A stretch of 64,000 nucleotides of DNA from Bartonella sp. TP (GTDB lineage: Bacteria; Pseudomonadota; Alphaproteobacteria; Rhizobiales; Rhizobiaceae): positions 1,093,065 through 1,157,064 of the forward strand of contig NZ_CP129002.1 in assembly GCF_030406085.1 (NCBI RefSeq). The letters run 5' to 3'. Shown one piece after another: positions 1 through 10,006 of the stretch. Both the position numbers and the translations under genes were made by a program. The notes under the pieces are model-generated. The model was not told the origin of the DNA, did no database searches, and saw only the letters and a program-made list of their open reading frames with translations. The number at the start of each line of letters is the position of its first letter. Within the stretch, counting starts at the first letter, position 1.

Positions 1-1
1 A

Positions 2-28
2 GCTAGCATTTTATATACGCAGAAATAG
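2..28 (+). CDS. possible 3' end of the gene upstream of nuoH (nuoG expected)
   Basis: One forward frame runs from the window edge to a TAG at 26-28, giving the last eight codons of an upstream gene. In alphaproteobacterial nuo operons nuoG precedes nuoH, so this may be the NuoG C-terminus. The fragment is too short to identify from sequence. Another frame is also open here, so this is a positional inference only. Confidence 0.25.
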   Translation, partial: ASILYTQK

Positions 29-39
29 GATAGGGATCG

Positions 40-1080
40 ATGTTTTCAACTTTTTTTTCTGCTTTAATTGTTTTATTAACTTTGCTAGGTAAGTCCTTGC
101 TATTGATATTAATTTTATTATTTTTGATAGCATATTTATTATATGCCGATCGTAAAATTTGGGCGGCTGTTCAATTGCGGCGTGGTCCAAATGTTGTTGG
201 TCCTTGGGGTTTGTTGCAATCTTTTGCCGATCTTCTTAAATTTATTTTAAAGGAACCTATAATTCCATCTGGCGCAAATAAAGGTGTGTTTTTGCTGGCT
301 CCGTTCATTTCTGCTGTCTTAGCTTTAGCTGGTTGGGCAGTAATTCCGGTTAACGCTGGATGGGCAATAGCTGATATAAATGTTGGTATATTGTATATTT
401 TTGCTATGTCCTCGTTAGAAGTATATGGGGTTTTAATGGGAGGATGGGCATCTAATTCTAAATATCCATTTTTAGGTGCCGTGCGTTCAGCGGCGCAAAT
501 GATTTCTTATGAGGTCGCTATAGGTTTTGTTATAGTTACTGTTTTGCTTCTCTCTAACTCCTTAAATCTTACAACTATTGTGTTGGCTCAAGCGCATGGC
601 CTTGGTGCTAAATTAGGTTTGCCTCTTTCTTCATTTCTGGATTGGAATTGGCTTTCTTTATTTCCGCTATTTATAATATTTTTTATTTCTTCTTTAGCAG
701 AAACTAATAGACCTCCATTTGATTTAGTCGAGGCAGAGTCAGAGTTAGTTGCTGGGCATATGGTTGAGTATTCTTCAACGCCATATATGTTATTTTTTCT
801 AGGTGAATATGTAGCTATAGTTTTATTATGCGCTTTGATGACTGTTTTATTCCTAGGGGGCTGGTTGCCGCCTTTAGATGTTTTTTGGCTAAATTGGCTT
901 CCTGGTGTTTTTTGGTTTATTCTAAAAGTTTGTTTGCTGTTTTTTATGTTTGCTATGGTCAAAGCTTTTGTTCCACGCTATCGCTATGATCAGCTTATGC
1001 GGCTTGGGTGGAAGGTTTTTTTACCATTATCACTAGCTATGCTTGTGCTTACATCTATTTTTATTGAGCTTACGCTTTAA
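40..1080 (+). CDS. nuoH: NADH-quinone oxidoreductase subunit H
   Basis: Membrane subunit of respiratory complex I next to the quinone-binding site; it couples quinone reduction to proton pumping. The 346 aa give about eight hydrophobic segments. Two hallmark stretches are visible: the [20 protein letters not shown] region at residues about 36-55, and the acidic loop [18 protein letters not shown] from about residue 219, which lines the quinone channel. Full length for the family. It is the first complete gene of a tight nuoHIJKLMN run. A GGATAGGG stretch lies upstream of the ATG. Confidence 0.97.
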   Translation: MFSTFFSALIVLLTLLGKSLLLILILLFLIAYLLYADRKIWAAVQLRRGPNVVGPWGLLQSFADLLKFILKEPIIPSGANKGVFLLAPFISAVLALAGWAVIPVNAGWAIADINVGILYIFAMSSLEVYGVLMGGWASNSKYPFLGAVRSAAQMISYEVAIGFVIVTVLLLSNSLNLTTIVLAQAHGLGAKLGLPLSSFLDWNWLSLFPLFIIFFISSLAETNRPPFDLVEAESELVAGHMVEYSSTPYMLFFLGEYVAIVLLCALMTVLFLGGWLPPLDVFWLNWLPGVFWFILKVCLLFFMFAMVKAFVPRYRYDQLMRLGWKVFLPLSLAMLVLTSIFIELTL

Positions 1081-1102
1081 CTGAGGCTTGTAGGAGTTTT
1101 TA

Positions 1103-1594
1103 ATGTCCAAAATAATGAAAACGATTAAGTCTTTTTTTCTCTTAGAGTTTATAAGTGCTTTTGGCCTAGCTATGAAGCAATTTGTAGCTCCTAAACCAAC
1201 GATAAATTATCCTTATGAAAAAGGTTATGTTAGTCCACGCTTTCGTGGTGAGCATGCATTGCGCCGCTATCCAAATGGTGAAGAACGTTGTATAGCATGT
1301 AAATTATGTGAGGCTATTTGCCCTGCGCAAGCAATAACTATAGAAGCTGGCCCCGCACTGGCTGATGGCACTCGTAAAACTACACGTTATGATATTGATA
1401 TGGTTAAATGTATTTATTGCGGATTATGTCAAGAAGCTTGTCCTGTAGAAGCAATTGTAGAGGGGCCAAATTTTGAGTTTTCTACTGAGACGCGTCAGGA
1501 GTTATATTATGATAAGGAAAAACTCTTGGCTAATGGCGATAGGTGGGAAAGAGAGATTGCCCGTAATATTTCTTTAGACGCGCCTTATCGATAA
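1103..1594 (+). CDS. nuoI: NADH-quinone oxidoreductase subunit I (2x[4Fe-4S])
   Basis: Peripheral-arm ferredoxin-like subunit carrying clusters N6a and N6b, which pass electrons towards the quinone site. It has 163 aa, the usual alphaproteobacterial length. Two CxxCxxCxxxCP motifs are visible, with cysteines at residues 63/66/69/73 and 103/106/109/113. The hydrophobic, amphipathic N-terminus (about residues 10-30) is the membrane-apposed helix. It lies 22 bases after nuoH, consistent with one transcript. Confidence 0.97.
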   Translation: MSKIMKTIKSFFLLEFISAFGLAMKQFVAPKPTINYPYEKGYVSPRFRGEHALRRYPNGEERCIACKLCEAICPAQAITIEAGPALADGTRKTTRYDIDMVKCIYCGLCQEACPVEAIVEGPNFEFSTETRQELYYDKEKLLANGDRWEREIARNISLDAPYR

Positions 1595-1630
1595 TAGAGT
1601 AAAAATAATAGTTATGATAGGAAAAAGCTT

Positions 1631-2248
1631 ATGTTGGTAAATATAGTGAATATATTGTTTTGGGTATTTTCCTCAATTTTACTCTTGAGTGCGCTTTTAG
1701 TAATTTTAGCACGCAATCCTGTTCATTCTGTGCTTTTCCTTATTTTAGCTTTTTTTAATGCAGCTGCTTTGTTTTTGCTAACAGGTGCAGAATTTTTGGC
1801 TTTCATTTTACTGATAGTGTATGTTGGCGCAGTAGCAGTGCTGTTTTTATTTGTTGTGATGATGTTGAACATAGATTTTGCAGAAATGCGTGCGAGAATA
1901 ACTCGTTATTCTTCTTTAGGATTAGTCGTAACGGCTATAATGTTGGCTGAGTTATTAGCAAGTTTTACAGGCTATAATTTTGCTAAGCATATTGGACCTA
2001 ATAGCTTTAATCCTATTTCCCATGCTAACGTATCAAATACCCAGCTATTGGGTGATATTCTTTATACTAAATATGCTTTTTATTTTGAGCTTTCGGGTTT
2101 GGTATTGTTAATAGCTATGATAGCCTCTATAGTATTGACATTGCACCATAGGCCAAACGTTAAAAGGCAAAATATAGCAGAGCAAGTAGCCCGTTCTAGG
2201 GAAAATGCTATAGAAATCAAAAAAGTTCAGTCGGGCAAAGGAATTTAA
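1631..2248 (+). CDS. nuoJ: NADH-quinone oxidoreductase subunit J
   Basis: Small membrane subunit of complex I. It has 205 aa with about five hydrophobic helices in the first 170 residues and a charged cytoplasmic tail. The family-typical segment ILLIVYVGAVAVLFLFVVMM lies near residues 59-78. Its TAA is followed directly by the nuoK ATG, indicating translational coupling. Length and position in the operon agree with NuoJ. Confidence 0.96.
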   Translation: MLVNIVNILFWVFSSILLLSALLVILARNPVHSVLFLILAFFNAAALFLLTGAEFLAFILLIVYVGAVAVLFLFVVMMLNIDFAEMRARITRYSSLGLVVTAIMLAELLASFTGYNFAKHIGPNSFNPISHANVSNTQLLGDILYTKYAFYFELSGLVLLIAMIASIVLTLHHRPNVKRQNIAEQVARSRENAIEIKKVQSGKGI

Positions 2249-2557
2249 ATGTTAGTAGATGTAAGTCATTATTTAGTGGTTTCCGCTTTTTTATTTACAA
2301 TAGGTGTTTTAGGAATTTTTTTGAACCGTAAGAATGTTATAATCCTGTTGATGTCTATAGAGCTTATTTTACTGGCTGTTAATTTAAATTTTGTGGCTTT
2401 CTCTGCTGCGCTGCATGATTTATTAGGACAGGTTTTTGCATTGTTTATTTTAACGGTGGCGGCAGCCGAAGCTGCCATTGGGTTGGCTATTTTAGTTGTG
2501 TTTTATCGCAACCGTGGGTCTATAGCCGTAGACGATATTAACTCTATGAAAGGTTAG
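2249..2557 (+). CDS. nuoK: NADH-quinone oxidoreductase subunit K
   Basis: Three-helix membrane subunit of complex I, homologous to MrpC. It has 102 aa, full length. Two conserved membrane glutamates are present, Glu38 in MSIELI and Glu74 in [10 protein letters not shown], which form part of the proton relay in the family. It starts at the base after the nuoJ stop and ends in TAG four bases before nuoL. That shows TAG is an ordinary stop codon in this genome. Confidence 0.97.
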   Translation: MLVDVSHYLVVSAFLFTIGVLGIFLNRKNVIILLMSIELILLAVNLNFVAFSAALHDLLGQVFALFILTVAAAEAAIGLAILVVFYRNRGSIAVDDINSMKG

Positions 2558-2561
2558 CCCA

Positions 2562-4529
2562 ATGGTATATGAATTAATAATCGCGCTTCCCTTAGCTGGA
2601 TTTTTGATAGCTGGTTTGTTTGGCAAGGATTTAGGAGATAGAGCCTGTGAAGTTATAACAAGTGCATTTATGGTGCTGGCGGCATGTCTATCCTGGTTAG
2701 TTTTCTTTATGTTGGCTATAAAAAATGGGCATAGTGTTTATATTCATATTTTGCCCTGGTTAACTATTGGCGACTTTAGCTTTGATTGGGCTTTGCGTAT
2801 AGATTCCTTAACTGCGGTAATGCTTATTGTAGTAAATACGGTTTCTTCTTTGGTTCATATTTACTCTATAGGATATATGCATCATGATAAAAGCCGTACA
2901 AGATTTTTTGCCTATTTATCTTTATTTACTTTTATGATGTTAATGCTGGTGACATCTAATAATTTGGTTCAAATGTTTTTCGGATGGGAGGGCGTGGGGC
3001 TCGCATCATATTTATTAATAGGCTTTTGGTATGAAAAACACTCCGCAAATAAGGCTGCTATCAAAGCATTTGTTACAAATCGTGTAGGGGATTTTGCTTT
3101 TCTTTTGGGTATCTTTAGCATTTTTATGATTTTTAATGCGCTGAATTTTGATACTATTTTTGTTAAATTAGCGTCGCATAATTTTGTACAAAATTGGCAA
3201 TTTTTAGGATTTAATTTTGCTGCTAATGGTATTATTTCAGTGATTTGTTTATTGCTATTTATTGGTGCTATGGGAAAATCTGCGCAGTTTTTATTGCATG
3301 TTTGGTTGCCAGACGCGATGGAAGGGCCTACACCAGTTTCAGCATTAATACATGCCGCAACTATGGTCACGGCTGGTGTGTTTATGGTTGCCAGATTTTC
3401 GCCTTTGTTCGAGCAAGCACCTTTAATATCAATTTTTATAGTAATAATAGGCTCGATGACAGCATTTTTTGCTGCTACAGTTGCTTTAGTTCAAAATGAT
3501 ATAAAGCGTGTTATAGCGTATTCCACATGCTCTCAGCTAGGTTATATGTTCACTGCTTTAGGTGTAGGAGCTTATAGTGCTGGGGTTTTTCATTTATTTA
3601 CACATGCTTTTTTTAAGGCTTTACTGTTTTTGGGTGCTGGTTCTGTTATTCATGCGGTATCGGATGAACAGGATATGAGAAAAATGGGTGGATTGTATAA
3701 ATATATACCTGTTACTTACGTTACTATGCTAATAGGCACTCTTGCTCTTACTGGCTTTGGTGTACCAGAAACATTAATCGGTACAGCTGGCTTTTTTTCA
3801 AAAGACGCAATTATAGAAGCCGCTTATGCATCGTCTAATATTGCTTCAATGTTGGCTTTTTGGTTGCTAGTTATAGCTGCTTTATTTACAAGTTTTTATT
3901 CTTGGCGCGTGGTGTTCATGACTTTTCATGGCAAACCTAGAGCTACAACGGATGTTATGCATCATGTCCATGAATCTGGTAGCGTTATGCTTATCCCTTT
4001 ATTGGTTTTGTCGCTAGGTGCTTTGTTTGGAGGTATAGTATTTAAAGATTATTTTATCGGCGAGTTCTATAATGCTTTTTGGAAGGGTGCTTTGTTTACG
4101 AATTCTTCGAATCATGTACTACATGCTATGCATCATGTAGATTTTTGGGTAAAATCAGCCGCCTTTATTGCTATGCTAATAGGTTTTTTTACAGCTTTTA
4201 TTTTTTATATAATTGCTCCGAATTTACCGAAAAAGCTCGCTTTTCGTTTTCCAAAAATTTATGACTTTTTATTGAATAAATGGTATATAGATGAATTATA
4301 TCAGGTAATTTTCGTAAATCCTGCTTTTAGATTGGGCAACTTATTTTGGAAAAGCGGAGATATTAATTTTATTGACCGTTTTGGCCCAAACGGTATAGCC
4401 TCAAAAGTTTTGGATATTACTAATAAGGCTGTTCGCTTGCAAAGCGGATTTATTTATCACTATGCGTTTATGATTATTATAGGTATGGCTGCTTTGCTTA
4501 CTTTAATGATGGTTGGGAGTTTTTTTTAA
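2562..4529 (+). CDS. nuoL: NADH-quinone oxidoreductase subunit L
   Basis: Largest antiporter-like proton-pumping subunit of complex I. It has 655 aa, the normal length, with many transmembrane helices. The conserved block with GWEGVGLASYLLIGFW lies near residues 143-158 and the Lys-containing VWLPDAMEGPTPVSALIHAA near 247-266. The C-terminal part carries the lateral helix that runs along NuoM and NuoN. Its stop overlaps the nuoM start (TAATG). Confidence 0.97.
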   Translation: MVYELIIALPLAGFLIAGLFGKDLGDRACEVITSAFMVLAACLSWLVFFMLAIKNGHSVYIHILPWLTIGDFSFDWALRIDSLTAVMLIVVNTVSSLVHIYSIGYMHHDKSRTRFFAYLSLFTFMMLMLVTSNNLVQMFFGWEGVGLASYLLIGFWYEKHSANKAAIKAFVTNRVGDFAFLLGIFSIFMIFNALNFDTIFVKLASHNFVQNWQFLGFNFAANGIISVICLLLFIGAMGKSAQFLLHVWLPDAMEGPTPVSALIHAATMVTAGVFMVARFSPLFEQAPLISIFIVIIGSMTAFFAATVALVQNDIKRVIAYSTCSQLGYMFTALGVGAYSAGVFHLFTHAFFKALLFLGAGSVIHAVSDEQDMRKMGGLYKYIPVTYVTMLIGTLALTGFGVPETLIGTAGFFSKDAIIEAAYASSNIASMLAFWLLVIAALFTSFYSWRVVFMTFHGKPRATTDVMHHVHESGSVMLIPLLVLSLGALFGGIVFKDYFIGEFYNAFWKGALFTNSSNHVLHAMHHVDFWVKSAAFIAMLIGFFTAFIFYIIAPNLPKKLAFRFPKIYDFLLNKWYIDELYQVIFVNPAFRLGNLFWKSGDINFIDRFGPNGIASKVLDITNKAVRLQSGFIYHYAFMIIIGMAALLTLMMVGSFF

Positions 4530-5998
4530 TGACCGATTGGCCTGTTCTTTCTACCCTTATCTTTTTTCCACTTATAGGAGCGTTTATTATCTTTTGTATT
4601 AAAGATAATAATGATCTTGCAAGGAAAAATATTAAAATGGTCGCACTGCTGACCAGTATATTTGTATTTTTTCTTTCATTAATCATTTTATTTAGCTTTG
4701 ATAAAACCACTGCTAATTTTCAAATGGTAGAATATTTCGGATGGCTAGGCAGCGGTATAAATTATCATTTGGGAATAGACGGCATATCTGTTCTTTTTGT
4801 AGTTTTGACAACTTTGCTAATTCCTTTTTGTATCTTAGCAAATTGGAATAGTATTAAGGACAGAATAAAAGCTTATATGATAGCCTATTTGCTTTTAGAA
4901 ACTATGTTGTTAGGAGCTTTTTGTGCTTTGAATTCTATAGTTTTTTATAGTTTTTTCGAAGGTAGCCTTATACCAATGTTTATTATAATTGGTGTGTGGG
5001 GCGGCAAGAATCGTGTATATGCTAGCTTTAAGTTTTTTCTATATACTTTGTTGGGTTCTGTTTTAATGCTGGTTGCGCTAATGTGTATGTATGCTAAAAG
5101 CGGTTCTTTGGATATAGTCGATCTTATGAAATATAAGTTTCCTATTAATATGCAATATTGGCTTTGGTTGGCTTTCTTTTCTTCCTTTGCTGTTAAGATG
5201 CCTATGTGGCCAGTTCATACTTGGTTGCCAGATGCGCACGTAGAGGCTCCAACCTCTGGCTCTGTGATCTTAGCTGGTATTATGCTAAAGCTTGGTGGTT
5301 ATGGTTTTTTGCGTTTTTCTTTGCCAATGTTTCCAGATGTTTCATATAAATTAGCGCCCCTTGTTTTTGCGCTTTCGATTATAGCTATCATTTATACCTC
5401 ATTAGTTGCCTTGGTTCAGTCAGATATGAAAAAACTGGTGGCCTATTCTTCTGTAGCTCATATGGGATATGTTACAATGGGTATTTTTGCTGCAAACCAG
5501 TTATCTATTGAAGGGGCCATGTTTCAAATGATTTCTCATGGTTTCGTTTCCTCTGGTTTGTTTTTATGCATAGGGGTTATTTATGACCGTCTTCATACTC
5601 GTGAAATTGCTGCTTTTGGTGGTTTAGCAAAAATTATGCCCTTATATGCTACAGTATTTTTAATTCTTACGATGGCCAATATTGGATTGCCCGGAACCTC
5701 AGGATTTATCGGTGAATTTTTATCGCTTGCGGGAACGTTTCAGGTTAACACTATTACGGTATTTTTTGCAACTTTTGGAGTGATTTTGTCTGCTGCTTAT
5801 GCTTTGTATTTGTATCGCCGCGTTGTTTTGGGCCCCTTGGAAAAGGAACATCTTAAGGCTTTATTAGATTTGTCGCAGCGAGAGAAAATTCTTTTATATC
5901 CCATGGTAGCTTTGACAATATTTTTTGGTATATACCCATCGCCGATTATAAATATTATTTCGGTATCAGTAAATGCCCTTGTTAAGCACATACAGTAA
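4529..5998 (+). CDS. nuoM: NADH-quinone oxidoreductase subunit M
   Basis: Second antiporter-like proton-pumping subunit of complex I, 489 aa. Recognisable blocks are SFFEGSLIPMFIIIGVWGG near residue 141, with the glutamate essential in homologues, and the PVHTWLPDAHVEAPTSGSVI stretch near residue 228. The start overlaps the nuoL stop by one base. The nuoN ATG follows 11 bases after its TAA. Confidence 0.97.
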   Translation: MTDWPVLSTLIFFPLIGAFIIFCIKDNNDLARKNIKMVALLTSIFVFFLSLIILFSFDKTTANFQMVEYFGWLGSGINYHLGIDGISVLFVVLTTLLIPFCILANWNSIKDRIKAYMIAYLLLETMLLGAFCALNSIVFYSFFEGSLIPMFIIIGVWGGKNRVYASFKFFLYTLLGSVLMLVALMCMYAKSGSLDIVDLMKYKFPINMQYWLWLAFFSSFAVKMPMWPVHTWLPDAHVEAPTSGSVILAGIMLKLGGYGFLRFSLPMFPDVSYKLAPLVFALSIIAIIYTSLVALVQSDMKKLVAYSSVAHMGYVTMGIFAANQLSIEGAMFQMISHGFVSSGLFLCIGVIYDRLHTREIAAFGGLAKIMPLYATVFLILTMANIGLPGTSGFIGEFLSLAGTFQVNTITVFFATFGVILSAAYALYLYRRVVLGPLEKEHLKALLDLSQREKILLYPMVALTIFFGIYPSPIINIISVSVNALVKHIQ

Positions 5999-6009
5999 AG
6001 AGGTAAAAT

Positions 6010-7467
6010 ATGCATTTAAACATGATAGCGCAATTATCGTATATTTTACCAGAGATTATCCTCACTGTGGGTGCTTTATCCATCTTAATGCTAGGTAGTT
6101 TTAGCGATAAAACTTCTTACAAATTACTCATTAGCCTGTCTATAGGGTTTTTAGTAACAGCTATGTTATTGCTAGTAGCCTTGCCTCATGCTGGCTTTGC
6201 CTTTGGAAATGCCTTAAAACTGAATGGCTTTGGCCGTTTTATGAAAATCTTAGTATTGCTAGGTAGTATAAGCTCTATAATTTTATCTATAGATTATTCT
6301 AAAAACATGGAAATAGATAAATTTGAATTGCCTGTCCTGTATTTATTGGCAACGGTGGGTATGTTTTTTATGATTTCCGCTGCAAATATGCTTACGCTTT
6401 ATTTGGGGTTAGAGATGCAGTCATTATGTTTATATGCTTTGGCTGCATTTGACAGGGAAAAATTAAAATCAAGCGAAGCAGGGATAAAATATTTTATTCT
6501 TGGTGCTCTATCATCTGGTCTTTTACTTTACGGCATATCTCTTTTATATGGTTATACGGGCCAAATTGGCTTTGCAGAACTTTTACAAATTTTTAAAACT
6601 GAGCCTTATAATATAGGTGTAATCTTTGGCTTGGTGTTAGTTTTGATCGGTGTGGCATTTAAAATTTCAGCTGTGCCATTTCATATGTGGACACCAGATG
6701 TTTATGAGGGGGCGCCTACGCCCGTTACTGCCTTTTTTGCTGGGGCCCCAAAGATTGCAGCTTTTGCAGTATTAACAACTTTGGTCACTGGTGCATTTGC
6801 TCCTTTAACCACATCAGCTGTAGCCTTGCCAGCATGGAAACAAATTTTATTGTTGCTCTCTTTAGGATCTATGCTACTTGGAGCATTTTCTGCTATAGGA
6901 CAAACAAGTATAAAACGTGTTTTGGCATATTCTTCTATAAGCCATGTTGGTTATATATTGTTAGGTCTGCTAGCTGGTAATATGACAGGAACTGTATCAG
7001 TTTTAATTTATCTAACAATATATCTTATAACTATTATAGGCTTTTTTGCTTTTTTACTTTCTATGCAGGGACGAGCTGGTTATGCAGAAGATATTTATGA
7101 TTTATCAGGAATAGCAAAAACGCATCCTTATATTGCTGTATCGGTTACAATTTTATTGTTTTCGCTTGCAGGTATTCCACCTTTAGCTGGGTTTTTTGCT
7201 AAATGGTATAGCTTTATTGCTGCTGTCCGTGGTGGATTTGTAGGTTTAGCTATTATTGGGGTGATATCTTCAGTTATTGGTGCCTTTTATTATTTGCGTT
7301 TAATTAAAATCATTTGGTTTGATGAGACAAAAATAGAGTTTTTAGAGCCTAGACCAGAGCTAAAATTTTTGTTGGGTACCTCTAGTTTGCTAATTGTATT
7401 TTTTATAATTTGGGGCCATGCAATTTATCCTTTAGCCCAGTTAGCAGCTATTTCTTTATTCCAGTGA
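6010..7467 (+). CDS. nuoN: NADH-quinone oxidoreductase subunit N
   Basis: Third antiporter-like proton-pumping subunit, 485 aa. The family signature LYLGLEMQSLCLYALAAF lies near residue 130 and FHMWTPDVYEGAPTPVTAFF near 224. A conserved ALAGIPPLAGFFAKW block sits near 384-398. It is the last nuo gene; birA follows after seven bases, so nuo transcription probably continues into the downstream genes. No terminator hairpin is visible between them. Confidence 0.97.
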   Translation: MHLNMIAQLSYILPEIILTVGALSILMLGSFSDKTSYKLLISLSIGFLVTAMLLLVALPHAGFAFGNALKLNGFGRFMKILVLLGSISSIILSIDYSKNMEIDKFELPVLYLLATVGMFFMISAANMLTLYLGLEMQSLCLYALAAFDREKLKSSEAGIKYFILGALSSGLLLYGISLLYGYTGQIGFAELLQIFKTEPYNIGVIFGLVLVLIGVAFKISAVPFHMWTPDVYEGAPTPVTAFFAGAPKIAAFAVLTTLVTGAFAPLTTSAVALPAWKQILLLLSLGSMLLGAFSAIGQTSIKRVLAYSSISHVGYILLGLLAGNMTGTVSVLIYLTIYLITIIGFFAFLLSMQGRAGYAEDIYDLSGIAKTHPYIAVSVTILLFSLAGIPPLAGFFAKWYSFIAAVRGGFVGLAIIGVISSVIGAFYYLRLIKIIWFDETKIEFLEPRPELKFLLGTSSLLIVFFIIWGHAIYPLAQLAAISLFQ

Positions 7468-7474
7468 TTTCTTT

Positions 7475-8296
7475 ATGAGCTTTTATTTAGCTAAGCAAGC
7501 CAAACAAGAGGGATATAAATTAACGACTTACGGTTCTGTTAGCTCCACCAATGATTTGGCGCTGGAGTTACTTTTAGACTATAAAAAAGGGAATATAGCT
7601 AGAGCTGGCGATGCTTATTTACCCGAAAAACATTGGATAGTGGCTGAGCAACAATTGAAGGGTCGTGGTCGCCGCGGCCGTGGTTGGGTGAGTCCAAAGG
7701 GTAATTTATATTGTAGCTTGGTTTTGTATGACATAAAAACTATAGAGGATTGTATAGCTTTGAGTTATATTGCTGGTATTAGTTTACGCGATTCTGTAGA
7801 GTATTTTAGACAGATTTATCTTAAGCAAGAAATCGATTTATCCTTAAAATGGCCCAATGATATTTTGTTAAATAACAAAAAACTTTCAGGAATTTTGCTG
7901 GAGGTGAAGTCGTTAGCCGCAGGACTTTACGGTGTGGTAGTTGGTATTGGTGTAAATGTTGCAGAAAAAATAGAAAATCTAACTTATCAAACTTCTTCCT
8001 TACATGAGCAGGGGATAATTTGCACTCCATCAATGCTATTTGAACGCTTAAGCTATTATTGGTTAGAGAATTATGCTATATATAAATCTCCTAATGGAGC
8101 GGAGCAAATTCGTAATACTTGGCTGGCTTATACTTCGTGTGTCGGTAAGCATATTACTATTAAATTGCAAAACTCTACAATTTCTGGTACATTTGAAAGC
8201 TTGGATGAAAGCTTTAGCTGCCTGGTTCGTTTAGAGGATAATAATGTCATTAAAGTTAATAGCGGTGATGTATTATTTGGAAATATGATTTCATAA
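7475..8296 (+). CDS. birA: biotin--[acetyl-CoA-carboxylase] ligase
   Basis: Activates biotin as biotinyl-5'-AMP and transfers it to the biotin carboxyl carrier protein. The 273 aa start directly with the catalytic domain. Visible motifs are the adenylate-binding loop GRGRRGRGW at residues about 63-71, KWPNDILLNNKKLSGILLE near 125-143, and a small C-terminal SH3-like domain. There is no N-terminal winged-helix domain, so unlike E. coli BirA it cannot act as the bio repressor by this route. It sits between nuoN and rnj, as in many alphaproteobacteria. Confidence 0.93.
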   Translation: MSFYLAKQAKQEGYKLTTYGSVSSTNDLALELLLDYKKGNIARAGDAYLPEKHWIVAEQQLKGRGRRGRGWVSPKGNLYCSLVLYDIKTIEDCIALSYIAGISLRDSVEYFRQIYLKQEIDLSLKWPNDILLNNKKLSGILLEVKSLAAGLYGVVVGIGVNVAEKIENLTYQTSSLHEQGIICTPSMLFERLSYYWLENYAIYKSPNGAEQIRNTWLAYTSCVGKHITIKLQNSTISGTFESLDESFSCLVRLEDNNVIKVNSGDVLFGNMIS

Positions 8297-8318
8297 TAGG
8301 GTAACGGTTTAAATAAAT

Positions 8319-9995
8319 ATGAACGATAATAGTAAAGAATTGTGCTTTACGCCTTTGGGCGGTGTTGGCGAAATTGGAATGAATTTGGGGGTATATACTT
8401 ATGGTACCGAAGAAGATAAAGAATATTTGATAGTTGATATGGGGGTTTCTTTTGCTGGAGAAGAAGCACCAGGAGCCGACTTAGTTTTGCCCGACATTAG
8501 TTTTTTGGAAGGGGAAGCAGTAAATATAGTTGGTCTAGTTATTACACATGGACACGAAGATCATTATGGTGCAGTGGCAGAACTTTGGCCACTTTTAAAA
8601 GTGCCGATCTATTGTACAGCATTTACTGCAGCACTTTTGCAAAGTAAATTTACAGATGCCGAAAAATTTAAAGAATTGCCTTTACATATTTTTAAACCAG
8701 GCGATAAATTTAAAATTGGTGAATTTACTGTAGACACCATACAAATGAATCATTCAATTCCGGAAGCTACAGCCTTAGCTATAAAGACCTCTGCAGGAAC
8801 GGTTGTACATACTGGAGATTGGAAAATAGATGACTCTCCAGCGCTTGGAGATAAAACAGATTTAGAGAAATTAAAAAAACTTGGTGATGAAGGTGTCCTA
8901 GCTCTTGTTTGTGATTCGACAAACGCAGCGCAAAGTGGCGGCTTCAATACAGAAGCTACTGTAAAAACGAATTTAGAAAAAATCATAGCCAAGGCTAAAG
9001 GAAGAGTCGCTATAACTACTTTTTCATCAAATGTTGGGCGCATTATTTCGATGATTAAGGCAGCTAGGGCTAATGATAGAAAAATTTTATTGCTTGGTCG
9101 CTCAATAAAGCGTGTCGTTAATATAGCTATAGATTTAGGTTATATTGGCTCAGACGAGACTTTTTTGAGTGAGCAAGAGTATAATGAGGTGCCACGAGAT
9201 AAATTAGTAATAATTCTTACGGGTAGTCAAGGCGAAATGCGAGCTGCTTTATCGAAATTGGCAGATGGAGCGATGAAACAGATTGAGCTAAGCCGCGGAG
9301 ATTGTGTAGTTTATTCCTCTCGTATGATTCCTGGTAATGAAAAACTTATTTTAAGGGTACAAAATGCGCTTATTGATCAAGGCGTAGAGTTAATAACTGT
9401 GGCTGATCAACAAGTTCATGTTTCTGGCCATGCTAGCCAAGATGAGCTAAAGAAAATTTATGAGCTAGTGCGGCCAAAAATCTTGGTTCCAGTACATGGT
9501 GAGGCGATACATTTAGAAGCTCATGCAAAATTCGCTACAAAAGAAGGTATCGGGCAAATAGCTCGTATACGCAATGGCGATATGTTGTTGCTCTCTGGCA
9601 AAAAAGCCAAAATAATTGATGAAGTCCCTGTGGGTCGATTATATCGTGACGGCAAATTACTGGGCTATGACACTGAGCTTGGAATCAATGTAAGAAAAAA
9701 GTTAGCACAAGTAGGGCATATTGCAGTATTTATTGTTTTGACAAATCGGCTAAACTTAGCTTTTTCACCTAAATTAATTATAAATGGGTTGCCCGCCTTT
9801 GATCAAGAAGGCGAATCAATGTATGATCTTATTCATGCTGCGCTAGAAGATTTAATAGATGATTTGCCTGCTAAAAAGCTTAAAAATAAAGTTGCATTAG
9901 AAAGCGCTTGCAATAGCGCTGTTGTGCGTACGGTAGAAAAAGCTTGGGGCAAAAGGCCTTTAGTGACTTCGGTTATTCATTATATTTCACGCTGA
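8319..9995 (+). CDS. rnj: ribonuclease J
   Basis: Metallo-beta-lactamase/beta-CASP ribonuclease with 5'-3' exonuclease and endonuclease activity in RNA maturation and decay. It has 558 aa, the normal length. The zinc motif HGHEDH is at residues 77-82 and further metal ligands include HSIPEA and HTGDWK near 145-170. The beta-CASP region and the [12 protein letters not shown] motif (about 387-399) follow. A C-terminal domain completes the protein. The genome also encodes RNase E/G (25410-27416, reverse), so both decay enzymes coexist. Confidence 0.95.
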   Translation: MNDNSKELCFTPLGGVGEIGMNLGVYTYGTEEDKEYLIVDMGVSFAGEEAPGADLVLPDISFLEGEAVNIVGLVITHGHEDHYGAVAELWPLLKVPIYCTAFTAALLQSKFTDAEKFKELPLHIFKPGDKFKIGEFTVDTIQMNHSIPEATALAIKTSAGTVVHTGDWKIDDSPALGDKTDLEKLKKLGDEGVLALVCDSTNAAQSGGFNTEATVKTNLEKIIAKAKGRVAITTFSSNVGRIISMIKAARANDRKILLLGRSIKRVVNIAIDLGYIGSDETFLSEQEYNEVPRDKLVIILTGSQGEMRAALSKLADGAMKQIELSRGDCVVYSSRMIPGNEKLILRVQNALIDQGVELITVADQQVHVSGHASQDELKKIYELVRPKILVPVHGEAIHLEAHAKFATKEGIGQIARIRNGDMLLLSGKKAKIIDEVPVGRLYRDGKLLGYDTELGINVRKKLAQVGHIAVFIVLTNRLNLAFSPKLIINGLPAFDQEGESMYDLIHAALEDLIDDLPAKKLKNKVALESACNSAVVRTVEKAWGKRPLVTSVIHYISR

Positions 9996-10006
9996 TCGGT
10001 ATTATT

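Noticed and set aside
2969..3370. 133-codon reverse frame in nuoL
   Set aside because: Antisense shadow of a highly conserved gene.
7468..7474. End of the nuo operon at nuoN
   Set aside because: No hairpin or promoter fits in the seven-base gap before birA; transcription probably continues.
9944..10006. N-terminal extension of ProRS
   Set aside because: It would overlap rnj and is not part of the family; the ATG at 10007 fits known starts.
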